Of a stretch of 64,000 nucleotides of DNA, positions 8,104 through 16,313 are shown piece by piece. The position numbers were made by a program, and so were the translations under genes. The first letter of the stretch is position 1, and the number at the start of each line of letters is the position of its first letter. A model generated the notes under the pieces. That model saw only the letters and a program-made list of their open reading frames with translations, did no database searches and was not told where the DNA came from. Origin of the DNA: Sphingobacterium sp. BN32 (lineage in GTDB: Bacteria; Bacteroidota; Bacteroidia; Sphingobacteriales; Sphingobacteriaceae); contig NZ_CP129963.1 of assembly GCF_030503615.1 (NCBI RefSeq), forward strand, positions 2,852,001 through 2,916,000. Reading direction: 5' to 3'.

Positions 8104-8993
8104 ACAGCAACGCAATCATAAGCCGAAAGGAAATAGAAAACCTTATCTACACAATACGGGGCAAACAGGTTATGTTGGACAGCGACCTTGCCAAGTTGTA
8201 CCAGGTCGAAACAAAAAACCTTAACAAAGCCGTAAAAAGAAACATAGAGCGGTTTCCCCAATCATTCTGCTTTCAATTAACAGAAGAAGAAGCTGAAAAC
8301 TTGAGGTTCCAAATTGGAACCTCAAGTTTAAATTACGGCGGCAGGCGTTACCTGCCCTATGTTTTTGGCGAGCAAGGGGTCGCCATGCTGTCCGCCGTTT
8401 TGCGCAGCGAGATAGCTGTAAAGGTCAGCATCGAGATTATGAATGCCTTTGTGGAAATGCGCAGATTGTTAATCGGAAATGCCGCATTGTTCTCCCGGAT
8501 GGATAAAATCGAACTCAAACAGATTGAAGCGGACGGCAAATTTGAGGAAATCTTTAAGGCTTTGGAAAGCGGGAAGCTGCACAGTGATAAAGGTATTTTC
8601 TATGACGGGCAGATATTTGATGCCTATACCTTTGTCGCCGATATTATACGGAGCGCACAAAGGTCAATTATCCTTATAGACAACTATGTGGATGATACGG
8701 TGCTAACGCTACTCGGAAAGCGTGGGCAATCCGTATCTGCCACTATTTACACCAAAAATATCAGTAATCAATTACAACTCGATTTACAACGCTACAACAG
8801 TCAATATCCGGCTATCAATGTACACGCATTTGCCCATGCCCATGACCGTTTCCTCATTATTGACGGTACGGAACTATACCACATCGGCGCATCACTAAAG
8901 GATTTGGGTAGGAAATGGTTTGCCTTTTCCAAAATGAGCGCAGAGGCAAGTAAGATGATTAGTTTACTAAATGGCATATTGCGTGAGGGATAG
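8100..8993 (+). CDS. ORF6N-domain DNA-binding protein
   Basis: A 297-residue protein with an N-terminal ORF6N domain (residues 7-120), showing IRGKQVMLDSDLAKLYQVET, PQSFCFQLT and the YVFGEQGVAMLSAVLRS block. A helical linker follows, then a C-terminal domain with a phospholipase-D-like HDRFLIIDGTELYHIGASL segment. ORF6N domains occur in phage and element proteins and are thought to bind DNA. The start overlaps the topB stop by four bases. The C-terminal 87 residues match a truncated copy at 36146-36409, which shows that a second copy of this backbone gene was once present. A terminator at 9150 closes the operon. Confidence 0.9.
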   Translation: MNSNAIISRKEIENLIYTIRGKQVMLDSDLAKLYQVETKNLNKAVKRNIERFPQSFCFQLTEEEAENLRFQIGTSSLNYGGRRYLPYVFGEQGVAMLSAVLRSEIAVKVSIEIMNAFVEMRRLLIGNAALFSRMDKIELKQIEADGKFEEIFKALESGKLHSDKGIFYDGQIFDAYTFVADIIRSAQRSIILIDNYVDDTVLTLLGKRGQSVSATIYTKNISNQLQLDLQRYNSQYPAINVHAFAHAHDRFLIIDGTELYHIGASLKDLGRKWFAFSKMSAEASKMISLLNGILREG

Positions 8994-9149
8994 CAGCGAC
9001 ATCCTTTTGTGGTCCTTTAAGATCCGCAAAAGATATAGCGGATAGCCCGACCCGGTTGCATTTTTGGGTCGTCCTCTGTGCGGTGGTTAAATGCAGACGG
9101 TGGCACGCCCCGGTACACTTTCTTTCCCACTTGCTTCAATTGTTTGAAA

Positions 9150-9187
9150 AAAAATTTTACCCAAGTTCTACCCAACTTGGGTTTTTT
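9150..9187 (+). terminator. Strong terminator closing backbone module I
   Basis: ACCCAAGTT (9159-9167) pairs perfectly with AACTTGGGT (9174-9182) and a T-run follows. An A-run precedes it. It sits in the 335-bp gene-free stretch 8994-9328, where I see no other feature. Confidence 0.85.
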
Positions 9188-9328
9188 ATTCATTTGAATG
9201 GTTCAGATTTGTATAGCCTATATCAAATTCCATCCGTTTGATTACAGGAACCCCTTACCGTAAAAGTGGAATTGAAGTAAGAGGGCGGAATTTATTAAGG
9301 CATCCGATAGGAGAATAAATTACCGCCT

Positions 9329-10273
9329 ATGGAAATACCTTATATCCTAAAAATAGAAAGCGAATTTAAAAGGTGGATAGCCAATCCCAACGACCTCCCG
9401 GAGTGGAGCAAATACCCATTACCTTTCGCTGTCCAAAGGCAGGGCTTTACGCTGCCGTATTATGAACTATTGAGCCAGCAAATTAAAAACAGTCCTTTTT
9501 TTATAGATTTAGTGCAGCTTAATGTAAGCAACCCTGTTTATATTCCTTTCGACATTCAAGAGCGGCAACTGTACCTTTATTTTATGCTCAAAGGCACATT
9601 GTTGTATATGACTGAAAGCCGTAAGCCGATTATAAAAACGCAGCCTAACAGCTTCCTCATGTCCTATTACGATTCGGGCAGGTATTTCGCCTATGCCCAA
9701 AAAGGCATGCATATCTGTCTCGTGGTAAGTATTTTGCCTGAATGGATAGAAAGCATGTACCATAACTACCCTAATATCCAAAACGTCCTGCATCGTTTTA
9801 ATCACGATAACCGCACCTACGACACCATGTACCAATTCAGGATGGACAGGAAGATACACCGATGGCTGTATAAAATATACAGTTATTCACAGACCAATAT
9901 CGGGGCATTGGATGGCAATCTCCGCAAGTATATCAGCTACCTTCTGGAGCATTACGACACAATGTTAGAAGACCAAAAAGCCGACCTTGCTTATAAAATC
10001 AAAGCCTATATCCAGGAACATTATTGTGATAATGCGCTTACCATAAAATTCCTTTCAGAATACTTTTTCGTTACGGAACGTACTTTGCTCAATATCTTCA
10101 AACGCCAGTACCACATAAGCGTACAGGATTTTATTACCGAATTGCGCATTTCTCACGCCTTGTTCCTCATCGAAAAACAAGGGAAAGCTATAAAAGACGT
10201 ATATATGGAAGTTGGCTACACCAATGAACGTCCATTTCGTACTGCTTTAGAGCAATACCTGAAACGCAGGTAA
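9329..10273 (+). CDS. AraC-family transcriptional regulator
   Basis: A 314-residue protein with a C-terminal AraC-type double HTH at about residues 215-314, showing IKFLSEYFFVTERTLLNIFK and IKDVYMEVGYTNERPFRTAL. The N-terminal 200 residues form a sensing region with no recognised ligand fold (YLYFMLKGTLLYMTE suggests a cupin-like strand pair). It has no membrane segment. It is the first gene after the backbone terminator and reads into the MauE/DUF6520 genes 145 bp downstream, so it is the natural candidate for their regulator. The family call is firm; target and effector are inferred or unknown. Confidence 0.9.
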   Translation: MEIPYILKIESEFKRWIANPNDLPEWSKYPLPFAVQRQGFTLPYYELLSQQIKNSPFFIDLVQLNVSNPVYIPFDIQERQLYLYFMLKGTLLYMTESRKPIIKTQPNSFLMSYYDSGRYFAYAQKGMHICLVVSILPEWIESMYHNYPNIQNVLHRFNHDNRTYDTMYQFRMDRKIHRWLYKIYSYSQTNIGALDGNLRKYISYLLEHYDTMLEDQKADLAYKIKAYIQEHYCDNALTIKFLSEYFFVTERTLLNIFKRQYHISVQDFITELRISHALFLIEKQGKAIKDVYMEVGYTNERPFRTALEQYLKRR

Positions 10274-10417
10274 CGGAATTTCCCCGAAATTGATAAAATC
10301 GGAAAATTTCTTACACAAAGTTGCTCAATATTTACCGATTTTGTCTTTCACACGCTTACGGCTTTGATGAACTTTGTATCAAAGGATGGTGATAACCATC
10401 ATTAAGATACAAAGACA

Positions 10418-10945
10418 ATGGAAACAGCAGCTACATATCAAAACCAAATCAAAAGAAAACGGATAACACTCAATGTCGTTATTATTCTTTTGCTGCTTCT
10501 TTGGATACCCGTAGGCATCGATAAAATAACAGACTTTACAGCGTTTAAAGGAGGCATTCTCCGCCAACCTTTTTCAGATAGCATAGGATATATCCTAATA
10601 TACTCGCTCCCGGCATTGGAGTTAATAACAGTGCTGGCATTGGTAATGGAAAAGTATCGCAAAGCAGGTCTAATACTATCTACCGTATTAATGACCGCTT
10701 TTACAGCATATATCGCTGTGGCTCTTATGGGTGCATGGGAAAAATTACCATGCGGGTGTGGTTCGGTGATAAGTGGTATGAACTGGACACAGCATTTTTT
10801 CTTTAATCTCTTTTTCCTTTCCCTAAGCATTTTGGGGCTTTACTTATGGCATAAATTACGAGGTAGCAACGCCGGAGGCGAAGCTACCGAGGGCGCGTCT
10901 GCCAAAAGACATATAAAAAAGTATTTTTTAACATCAAAATTTTAA
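10418..10945 (+). CDS. MauE/DoxX-like redox membrane protein
   Basis: A 175-residue inner-membrane protein with four hydrophobic segments (about 18-34, 54-75, 83-107 and 124-144). The motif EKLPCGCGSV (about residues 108-117) gives paired cysteines just after the third segment, as in the MauE/DoxX redox-associated family. Members are thought to help form or shuttle disulfides in exported proteins. The next genes encode exported proteins with a conserved Cys pair, and a thioredoxin-like protein lies at 16314-17642. The C-terminus carries an unusual Gly/Ala-rich stretch (GSNAGGEATEGAS) encoded by an in-frame palindrome. Confidence 0.85.
   Translation: METAATYQNQIKRKRITLNVVIILLLLLWIPVGIDKITDFTAFKGGILRQPFSDSIGYILIYSLPALELITVLALVMEKYRKAGLILSTVLMTAFTAYIAVALMGAWEKLPCGCGSVISGMNWTQHFFFNLFFLSLSILGLYLWHKLRGSNAGGEATEGASAKRHIKKYFLTSKF
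10862..10888. repeat. In-frame palindrome at the 3' end of the MauE-like gene
   Basis: GGTAGC-AA-CGCC-GGA-GGCG-AA-GCTACC is a symmetric 27-base hairpin inside the coding frame. Its GC content is far above the local level. It encodes the odd GSNAGGEAT stretch of the protein tail, which suggests insertion of a mobile palindromic unit. Confidence 0.6.
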
Positions 10946-10949
10946 AGCG

Positions 10950-11264
10950 ATGAAAAAATTAAAAATGAACCTATTTGCTGTAGTAGCAATAGCCATTGCA
11001 GCTGTAACCATGTCGTTTACCGTGATGAAAAACGCCAGTTTTGCAGGAGAAAAATGGTTTGAGTACACTGATGAAACCGGAGATGGAAATCCCAACAATC
11101 CTGAAAATTATATACTCACGCCAAGTGATGGCGCTAATCCGCCTACGTGTCCTGAAGGAAGTGACGAAATCTGTGCGGTTAAGGCTCAACCTGTGATGAT
11201 TGGTGGTGAAGAACATCCCAATTTAGGTACTGTTATTGACGACAGAGAAAGAAAGCTGCAATAG
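10950..11264 (+). CDS. Small exported DUF6520-family protein, copy 1
   Basis: A 104-residue protein with a signal-like N-terminus (KKLKMNLFAVVAIAIAAVTM followed by SFTVMKNASFAGEKWF) and a mature acidic domain YTDETGDGNPNNPENY. A Cys pair spaced by seven residues (CPEGSDEIC) follows, then an EHPNLGTVI tail. The pattern matches the DUF6520 family of small Bacteroidota proteins, whose function is not known. It starts four bases after the MauE-like stop, so the two are co-expressed. The two cysteines are the only ones in the mature chain and probably form a disulfide. A 12-bp hairpin follows. Confidence 0.85.
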   Translation: MKKLKMNLFAVVAIAIAAVTMSFTVMKNASFAGEKWFEYTDETGDGNPNNPENYILTPSDGANPPTCPEGSDEICAVKAQPVMIGGEEHPNLGTVIDDRERKLQ

Positions 11265-11286
11265 CTTTTTCAGTAAATAATTTGAA

Positions 11287-11322
11287 AGAGTGTGAACAAG
11301 GATTATCCCATGTTCACACTCT
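11287..11322 (+). terminator. Hairpin between the two DUF6520 genes
   Basis: AGAGTGTGAACA (11287-11298) pairs perfectly with TGTTCACACTCT (11311-11322), 22 bases after the stop of the first DUF6520 gene. Few T follow, so it may attenuate or stabilise the upstream message instead of ending it. Confidence 0.55.
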
Positions 11323-11398
11323 ATTTAGAGAATACTTTCGTTAATTAGATTTAATCATCCAAAGGAAAAGACCATTTCTTCAACCTCAAAATTTTAAA

Positions 11399-11713
11399 AT
11401 GATGAAAAAAATAAAAAATAACCTATTTGCACTGGCAGCGGTAACCATTGCATCTGTAACAATGTCCTTTTCGGTAATGAAAAACGCCAGTCTTGCTGGA
11501 GAAAAATGGTTTGCCTATACAGATGAAACGGGAGATGGTAACATCTCCAACCCAGAAAATTTCGCACTTGTTAATGAAAATGGTAGTACAGCACCTCCGT
11601 GTATAACGGGAAATGATATATTGTGTGCTATTAAGGCAAAACCACTCATTGGAGATACTGAACACCCTGATATGAATACAGTTATTTCGTCTATATATAC
11701 AAGGATAGAATAA
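11399..11713 (+). CDS. Small exported DUF6520-family protein, copy 2
   Basis: A 104-residue paralogue of the preceding gene with the same length and layout. It has a KKIKNNLFALAAVTIASVTM signal-like start and the shared FSVMKNASLAGEKWFAYTDE and TGDGN blocks. The Cys-x7-Cys pair (CITGNDILC) and AIKAKPL/EHPDMNTVI tail are also kept. The variable loop before the Cys pair is the main difference. It lies 134 bp downstream of copy 1 and is convergent with the SusD gene. Duplication with one variable loop is what would be expected of small secreted factors, but no function is known. Confidence 0.83.
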   Translation: MMKKIKNNLFALAAVTIASVTMSFSVMKNASLAGEKWFAYTDETGDGNISNPENFALVNENGSTAPPCITGNDILCAIKAKPLIGDTEHPDMNTVISSIYTRIE

Positions 11714-11743
11714 TAATTATTAGCGGTATTATGCTGAACCTTG

Positions 11744-13093
11744 TTACCGCTCGTTTTGTTGCATACCGTTGTTAAGTATCACACTATTGGGTATGGGAAA
11801 GACATACTTTGGACTGTTTGGCTCTAATGTATAAATCTTTCCATCAATATTTCTTGTTATCGTTTTTGAAAAACGGCTGTCCTTGTTCAATCGTCTTAAA
11901 TCCGACCACCGTAATCCCCGCCATATTAATTCCTTTCTTCGCTCATCCAAGATAAACCTTAATACAGTTTCATCATTGTCCGAACTGAATGGAATAAATG
12001 TGCTGTTATAGCGATTTTTTAATAGTTCGTTTACGGTCTGTAAAGCCGTGGTAATATTTCCTGCTCTTGCTTCACATTCAGCTTTTATCAGATAGATTTC
12101 GTTGGTAGAAATTCCGGCAAACCACATTCCTGAATTGCCATCGTAATTTCCCCTAAAGGAATAATAGCCCGCTCTGTTTCTAAAGAAAGCTGTTTTTCTA
12201 ATATCGTTCGATTCATAAGACTTATATAGGTTGCTATCAATTCTTCCATAGGTAATGCTCATCACCATACGCCCAAAATCGTTAGCATGAAAAATTATTT
12301 CTTCATTATAGCGAGGTATCGGGAATGAGGTTGCCGACCCCATTGTTAATGTATTGTAATCAAGTAAAGCATCTGAATAGCTTAAACAAGTGTCTGCGTA
12401 AGATAGTGCTTTATCATAGTCTTCCATTGATAAGTATATGCGGGCTAACAGTCCATAGACAGCCTGCTTCGTTGGTGTTGTTTTATATGGGCTATTGACG
12501 GATAAAAGTATAACAGCCCTGTTCAAGTCATTGGTAATTTTAGTATAAGTTTCTTCAACCGATGACCTTATAGATTTCTCACCAATATCAGATTTTAACC
12601 TTAGTGGAATACCTAAGTCTGTTTGTGCCGTATTTTTCTCATAAGGTTTTGCCCAAAGCTGGGCAACATTGTAAAATGCAAAGGAGCGGAAAAACAAAGC
12701 CTCTCCCTCAATTTGGTTTTTTTCTACCGGAACAGGTTCAATTTTCTCCAACTGCTCCAAAATCAAATTGCATGAGTAGATTGCTGCATACATCATCGAC
12801 CATTCGTTGGTTTCATCATCGTTAAATACATCATCATTCCATGTATAGATGTTTTTTGCTGTTAATGAAGTGAATCTATTCAAATTTTCTGTTTGTACAA
12901 ATTGATTATCCGTAGCACCATCCTGAATTGAGGGATACCAGCTATTCATTCTCGATGTGTTATACAATAATGCTCTAAGGTCTGCAACCGTGGTCGGTAC
13001 GACAAGCGATTTATCCGGTTTAACGTCCAAATATTTTTCACATCCTGAAAATGTGATTATTGTAATCAGTAATATTATTATATATCGTGTCAT
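11744..13093 (-). CDS. RagB/SusD-family outer-membrane lipoprotein
   Basis: A 449-residue surface lipoprotein. A lipobox ends in FSGC at residue 17, followed by EKYLDVKPDKSLVVPTT, a typical SusD start. TPR-like helices such as AVYGLLARIYLSMEDYDKAL and the C-terminal blocks ERRKELIWRGLRWSDLRRL and PKYVFPIPNSVI are SusD hallmarks. SusD proteins are substrate-binding lids on SusC transporters. It lies 12 bp after the SusC gene on the same strand, so SusC and SusD form one transcription unit. The substrate cannot be told; peptide-type RagB relatives and the neighbouring redox genes argue against a glycan-only role. No polysaccharide-degrading enzyme is nearby. Confidence 0.92.
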   Translation of the reverse strand: MTRYIIILLITIITFSGCEKYLDVKPDKSLVVPTTVADLRALLYNTSRMNSWYPSIQDGATDNQFVQTENLNRFTSLTAKNIYTWNDDVFNDDETNEWSMMYAAIYSCNLILEQLEKIEPVPVEKNQIEGEALFFRSFAFYNVAQLWAKPYEKNTAQTDLGIPLRLKSDIGEKSIRSSVEETYTKITNDLNRAVILLSVNSPYKTTPTKQAVYGLLARIYLSMEDYDKALSYADTCLSYSDALLDYNTLTMGSATSFPIPRYNEEIIFHANDFGRMVMSITYGRIDSNLYKSYESNDIRKTAFFRNRAGYYSFRGNYDGNSGMWFAGISTNEIYLIKAECEARAGNITTALQTVNELLKNRYNSTFIPFSSDNDETVLRFILDERRKELIWRGLRWSDLRRLNKDSRFSKTITRNIDGKIYTLEPNSPKYVFPIPNSVILNNGMQQNER

Positions 13094-13105
13094 AGTTTCT
13101 AAATT

Positions 13106-16100
13106 TTAAAAGCCTGCTCTTAAACCAAATGAAAAAGTTCTTAGTGGTGATAAATCTCCAAATTCCGGGTCGACGTTATGTTTATCCGCTTTCCATATCG
13201 TCCCTAAATTGGTAGCGTACATCAATACCTCCAATCTTTTCAGTTTCCATTTGTTTTCCAATGATTTAATTTGGTAACTAAGGTTGATGTCCTGTAAGCG
13301 TATATTGTCTCCCTTTGAAATCAGCACTTCGGCACGTGGATAAAAATAGCCATCCCGATTGTTATTATTCGGATAGACCATTGACGGAATCTGTGTGGTG
13401 ACTTCATCACCCGGCTTTTGCCATCTTAGACTAAAATCCGAATGCGAACCTGTGCCATTGAATATTGCGTTATAGTACACGCTGTTTCTCCTGAAATAGA
13501 ACCCTAATTTATAGCTGATATTGAATGAAAGACTTAACCCTTTCCATGAGAACGTATTTCTTAAAGCACCGAAATGTGTAGGAGTGGCGGAGCCATAATA
13601 AATCAGTTCTTCTGGTGTGGTTTCGTTGCGGATGGCTGCATAATCTTTGCTTACTTCGCCATGAAGGTAGCCCATAGGGTCGCCTGTTTCGGGGTCAAGA
13701 CCAGCCCATCGAAATGCAAAAATAGAATAGGCGGGTTTTCCAATGATGGGCGAAATAACCAATCCGCTATTAAGATAATTATTGAGGTCTCTTGTCTCGG
13801 CAAGATATTCCGTTATTTTAGTTTTTACGGTACTGTACAGCAAGTCTGTCCGCCATTCAAATGCTTTACGGATATTGACACTATGCAATTGTATATCTAT
13901 TCCGTTTCCGGTCATGGAAGCCGAATTTCCAAGATAAGTGAACCCTCGGCTACTTAAGGAACCTATTGCACCTGTGGTTTGGTCGATAGGCATATAACCA
14001 ATAAGGTCGGTATTTTTCTTGTGATAGTATTCAAATGTACCGCTTAAACGTTGTTTTAAAACAGCAAAGTCAAACCCTACATTGAACTGCCCGTTCTTTT
14101 CCCAACGAAGATTTTCGTTCGGTGGATTAACTAATACACCATAAGGCGTATTTATTAAATTTCCACCATTGTAATAACGCATTGTGGGCAGAGCCGAAAC
14201 ATTGCGATTGAGGTTACCGCTATAACCGAAAGTCGTCCTTAGCTTCAACAGGTCAAGCCATGTAATATTGATAAACCGTTCATTCGTCAGATGCCAGCTA
14301 CCACCAACCGACCAAAGTGGGGTAAACCGTTGATTGCTCCTTACTCCAAACAGATTTGAGCCATCTTGTCTTGCACTAATGTTAAGATTATAGCGGTTAT
14401 CAAACGTATAAGCCCAATTGGTAAAAAAGGATATAAACCTATCGTTAGTTTCGGATGTAAAATATGGATTTGGAATTTTTGCAATTCCACCTGTGGGACT
14501 GTACAAAGTATAATCAGTATCGTAATTAACTGCGATAGTCGTCAAAATATGGGGATTATAACCATATTGTGTAGACTGTGTTAGAGTGGTGTTTGCCTGA
14601 CGAGCCTCTGCTCCAGCAAGACCTGTTAGCTGGTGTTTATCCCAAGTTTTGGAGTAATTCAGTTGTAAACGGAGAGATTGCGACGTGAAGCTGTTTGTTG
14701 ATTCATTTAAGATATCGCCCAAAGGTATTGGGCGGAATAACGCTCCATCCGTACCAACCTGTGTATAGGTATTTATCCTATCACGGGTATAATAGGATGC
14801 CATGCTCCGTATATCTTTTCCTGCTCCCTGTGCGTTTTCATATTGGTATTTGATTTCTACAATCAGCCCTTTGCCAATGTCATAATTCAGCCCTGTATTC
14901 AATATCAGGCTGTTTGTTTTCTGCTTATTGTTGATGAGGTTTATTTCGTCCAATGGACGATACGTCCAATCTAATAATCCATTTTGTTTTGTTTCCTGAA
15001 TATAGTTTGACCGATAATATCGGTCTATTGGTAAAGCGTTTCCATTTTCGTCCGCAATACGGGCATAAGGTAACGAAGAAAAATTGGTAGGTCTTCCTGC
15101 GTTTGTGAAGGTATGGGTAAAAAACAAGGCGGCATCCCAACTCAATTTTTTGGAAAGTCGAAACGTATTGTCAGAACGTAGATTATACCGTTTATAACCT
15201 CCATCGGTGGTGCTGGTATTGTCATCATAGCCACCAGAAAGATAATAGCTTACATTTTCGCTCTGCCCACTCACGTTTAGGGAATATTGCTGGTTTAGCC
15301 CTTTCCTGTAAACGTATTTATTCAATTCCCGACGTATATCGTATTGCGCTAATTCGTTCAGCCCTTGTTGCAATGCGGCATCGGTTAGTAACCCGTGTTT
15401 ATTTTTATACATTAATTCCACTGCGGGGGATAATGGCACGTAGCCTAACTGCTCATTGGCATCGTAAAAGTTATTGTCAAAAAGCATTTTTTCGACACCT
15501 ATATAATCCGCAGAAGACATATAAGGCAGTTGCATCATATCCGGCTTTTGAATAAGAGTCATATTGCTGTTAAACGATATGGCAGGCGGCTGGTTCCGTT
15601 TGGCTTTCTTGGTCGTTATAACGATTACACCGTTTCCGGCTCTTACGCCCCATATAGAGGCTGCGGTTGCATCCTTTAGAATGGTAATATCTTCCACATC
15701 GTTCGGGTTAATATCATTTATATTGCCCTCGTAGGGAAAATTATTCAGTATGATTAATGGTTTCGTATTGGAAAAAATAGTGCTTAGACCTCGTATGCTC
15801 AAATTGTTACTGCCTACACCGGGTCTGTTATCAAACATTGCTGAACTGGCAATACCGTCCAACCTGCTCAATACATCGGTAGAGATTTGACGATTAAACA
15901 ATTCGTTGTCGATATGGTCAAATGACCCTGTGGCTCTTTCTTTGGGTATTTTTTGAATACCCGTGGATACCACTACTTCGCTTAAAGTATTGCTTGCCGG
16001 ATTTAGGTGCACCGTCAATGGGTTTTGTGGAGCAGCAGAAAGGACAAATGTCGTATCTGCTAATCCAATGTAACTAACACTAACTGCTAAAGGGAATGCT

Positions 16101-16300
16101 TTATTTGTAAATTCAAAATTTCCGTCTTCATCAGTTTGTACGGTGTTATTCTGACTGCGGTTCAACAATTTGACCGTAGCACCTGCTACGGGCTGACCAT
16201 TTTCATTATTGACTACCTTACCCCGAATGTTGGATATGTTTTGGGCAATGGTATTGGTAACTGAAAAAAGTATGAGTAAAAAAGTAATTGTTCGTTTCAT
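13106..16300 (-). CDS. SusC/RagA-family TonB-linked outer-membrane transporter
   Basis: I set the start at the ATG 16298-16300, which gives a clean signal peptide (MKRTITFLLILFSVTNTIAQ) and 1064 residues; an upstream in-frame extension has no signal character. The order is a carboxypeptidase-like domain (RGKVVNNENGQPVAGATVKL), a plug (SEVVVSTGIQK, then NNLSIRGLSTIFSNTKPLII and DVEDITILKDATAASIWGVR), and a long beta-barrel ending FSFGLRAGF. This is the standard SusC layout for TonB-driven uptake with SusD. The gene follows the TlpA-like gene by 13 bp, so the unit reads TlpA, SusC, SusD. Confidence 0.93.
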   Translation of the reverse strand: MKRTITFLLILFSVTNTIAQNISNIRGKVVNNENGQPVAGATVKLLNRSQNNTVQTDEDGNFEFTNKAFPLAVSVSYIGLADTTFVLSAAPQNPLTVHLNPASNTLSEVVVSTGIQKIPKERATGSFDHIDNELFNRQISTDVLSRLDGIASSAMFDNRPGVGSNNLSIRGLSTIFSNTKPLIILNNFPYEGNINDINPNDVEDITILKDATAASIWGVRAGNGVIVITTKKAKRNQPPAISFNSNMTLIQKPDMMQLPYMSSADYIGVEKMLFDNNFYDANEQLGYVPLSPAVELMYKNKHGLLTDAALQQGLNELAQYDIRRELNKYVYRKGLNQQYSLNVSGQSENVSYYLSGGYDDNTSTTDGGYKRYNLRSDNTFRLSKKLSWDAALFFTHTFTNAGRPTNFSSLPYARIADENGNALPIDRYYRSNYIQETKQNGLLDWTYRPLDEINLINNKQKTNSLILNTGLNYDIGKGLIVEIKYQYENAQGAGKDIRSMASYYTRDRINTYTQVGTDGALFRPIPLGDILNESTNSFTSQSLRLQLNYSKTWDKHQLTGLAGAEARQANTTLTQSTQYGYNPHILTTIAVNYDTDYTLYSPTGGIAKIPNPYFTSETNDRFISFFTNWAYTFDNRYNLNISARQDGSNLFGVRSNQRFTPLWSVGGSWHLTNERFINITWLDLLKLRTTFGYSGNLNRNVSALPTMRYYNGGNLINTPYGVLVNPPNENLRWEKNGQFNVGFDFAVLKQRLSGTFEYYHKKNTDLIGYMPIDQTTGAIGSLSSRGFTYLGNSASMTGNGIDIQLHSVNIRKAFEWRTDLLYSTVKTKITEYLAETRDLNNYLNSGLVISPIIGKPAYSIFAFRWAGLDPETGDPMGYLHGEVSKDYAAIRNETTPEELIYYGSATPTHFGALRNTFSWKGLSLSFNISYKLGFYFRRNSVYYNAIFNGTGSHSDFSLRWQKPGDEVTTQIPSMVYPNNNNRDGYFYPRAEVLISKGDNIRLQDINLSYQIKSLENKWKLKRLEVLMYATNLGTIWKADKHNVDPEFGDLSPLRTFSFGLRAGF

Positions 16301-16313
16301 TGAGTAGTTTGGT

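Noticed and set aside
7462..8115. Long minus-strand open frame opposite topB
   Set aside because: It is a shadow of the topB coding pattern, with no family features.
13574..13957. Plus-strand frame inside susC
   Set aside because: Shadow of susC, with Cys/Phe-rich reverse-strand composition.
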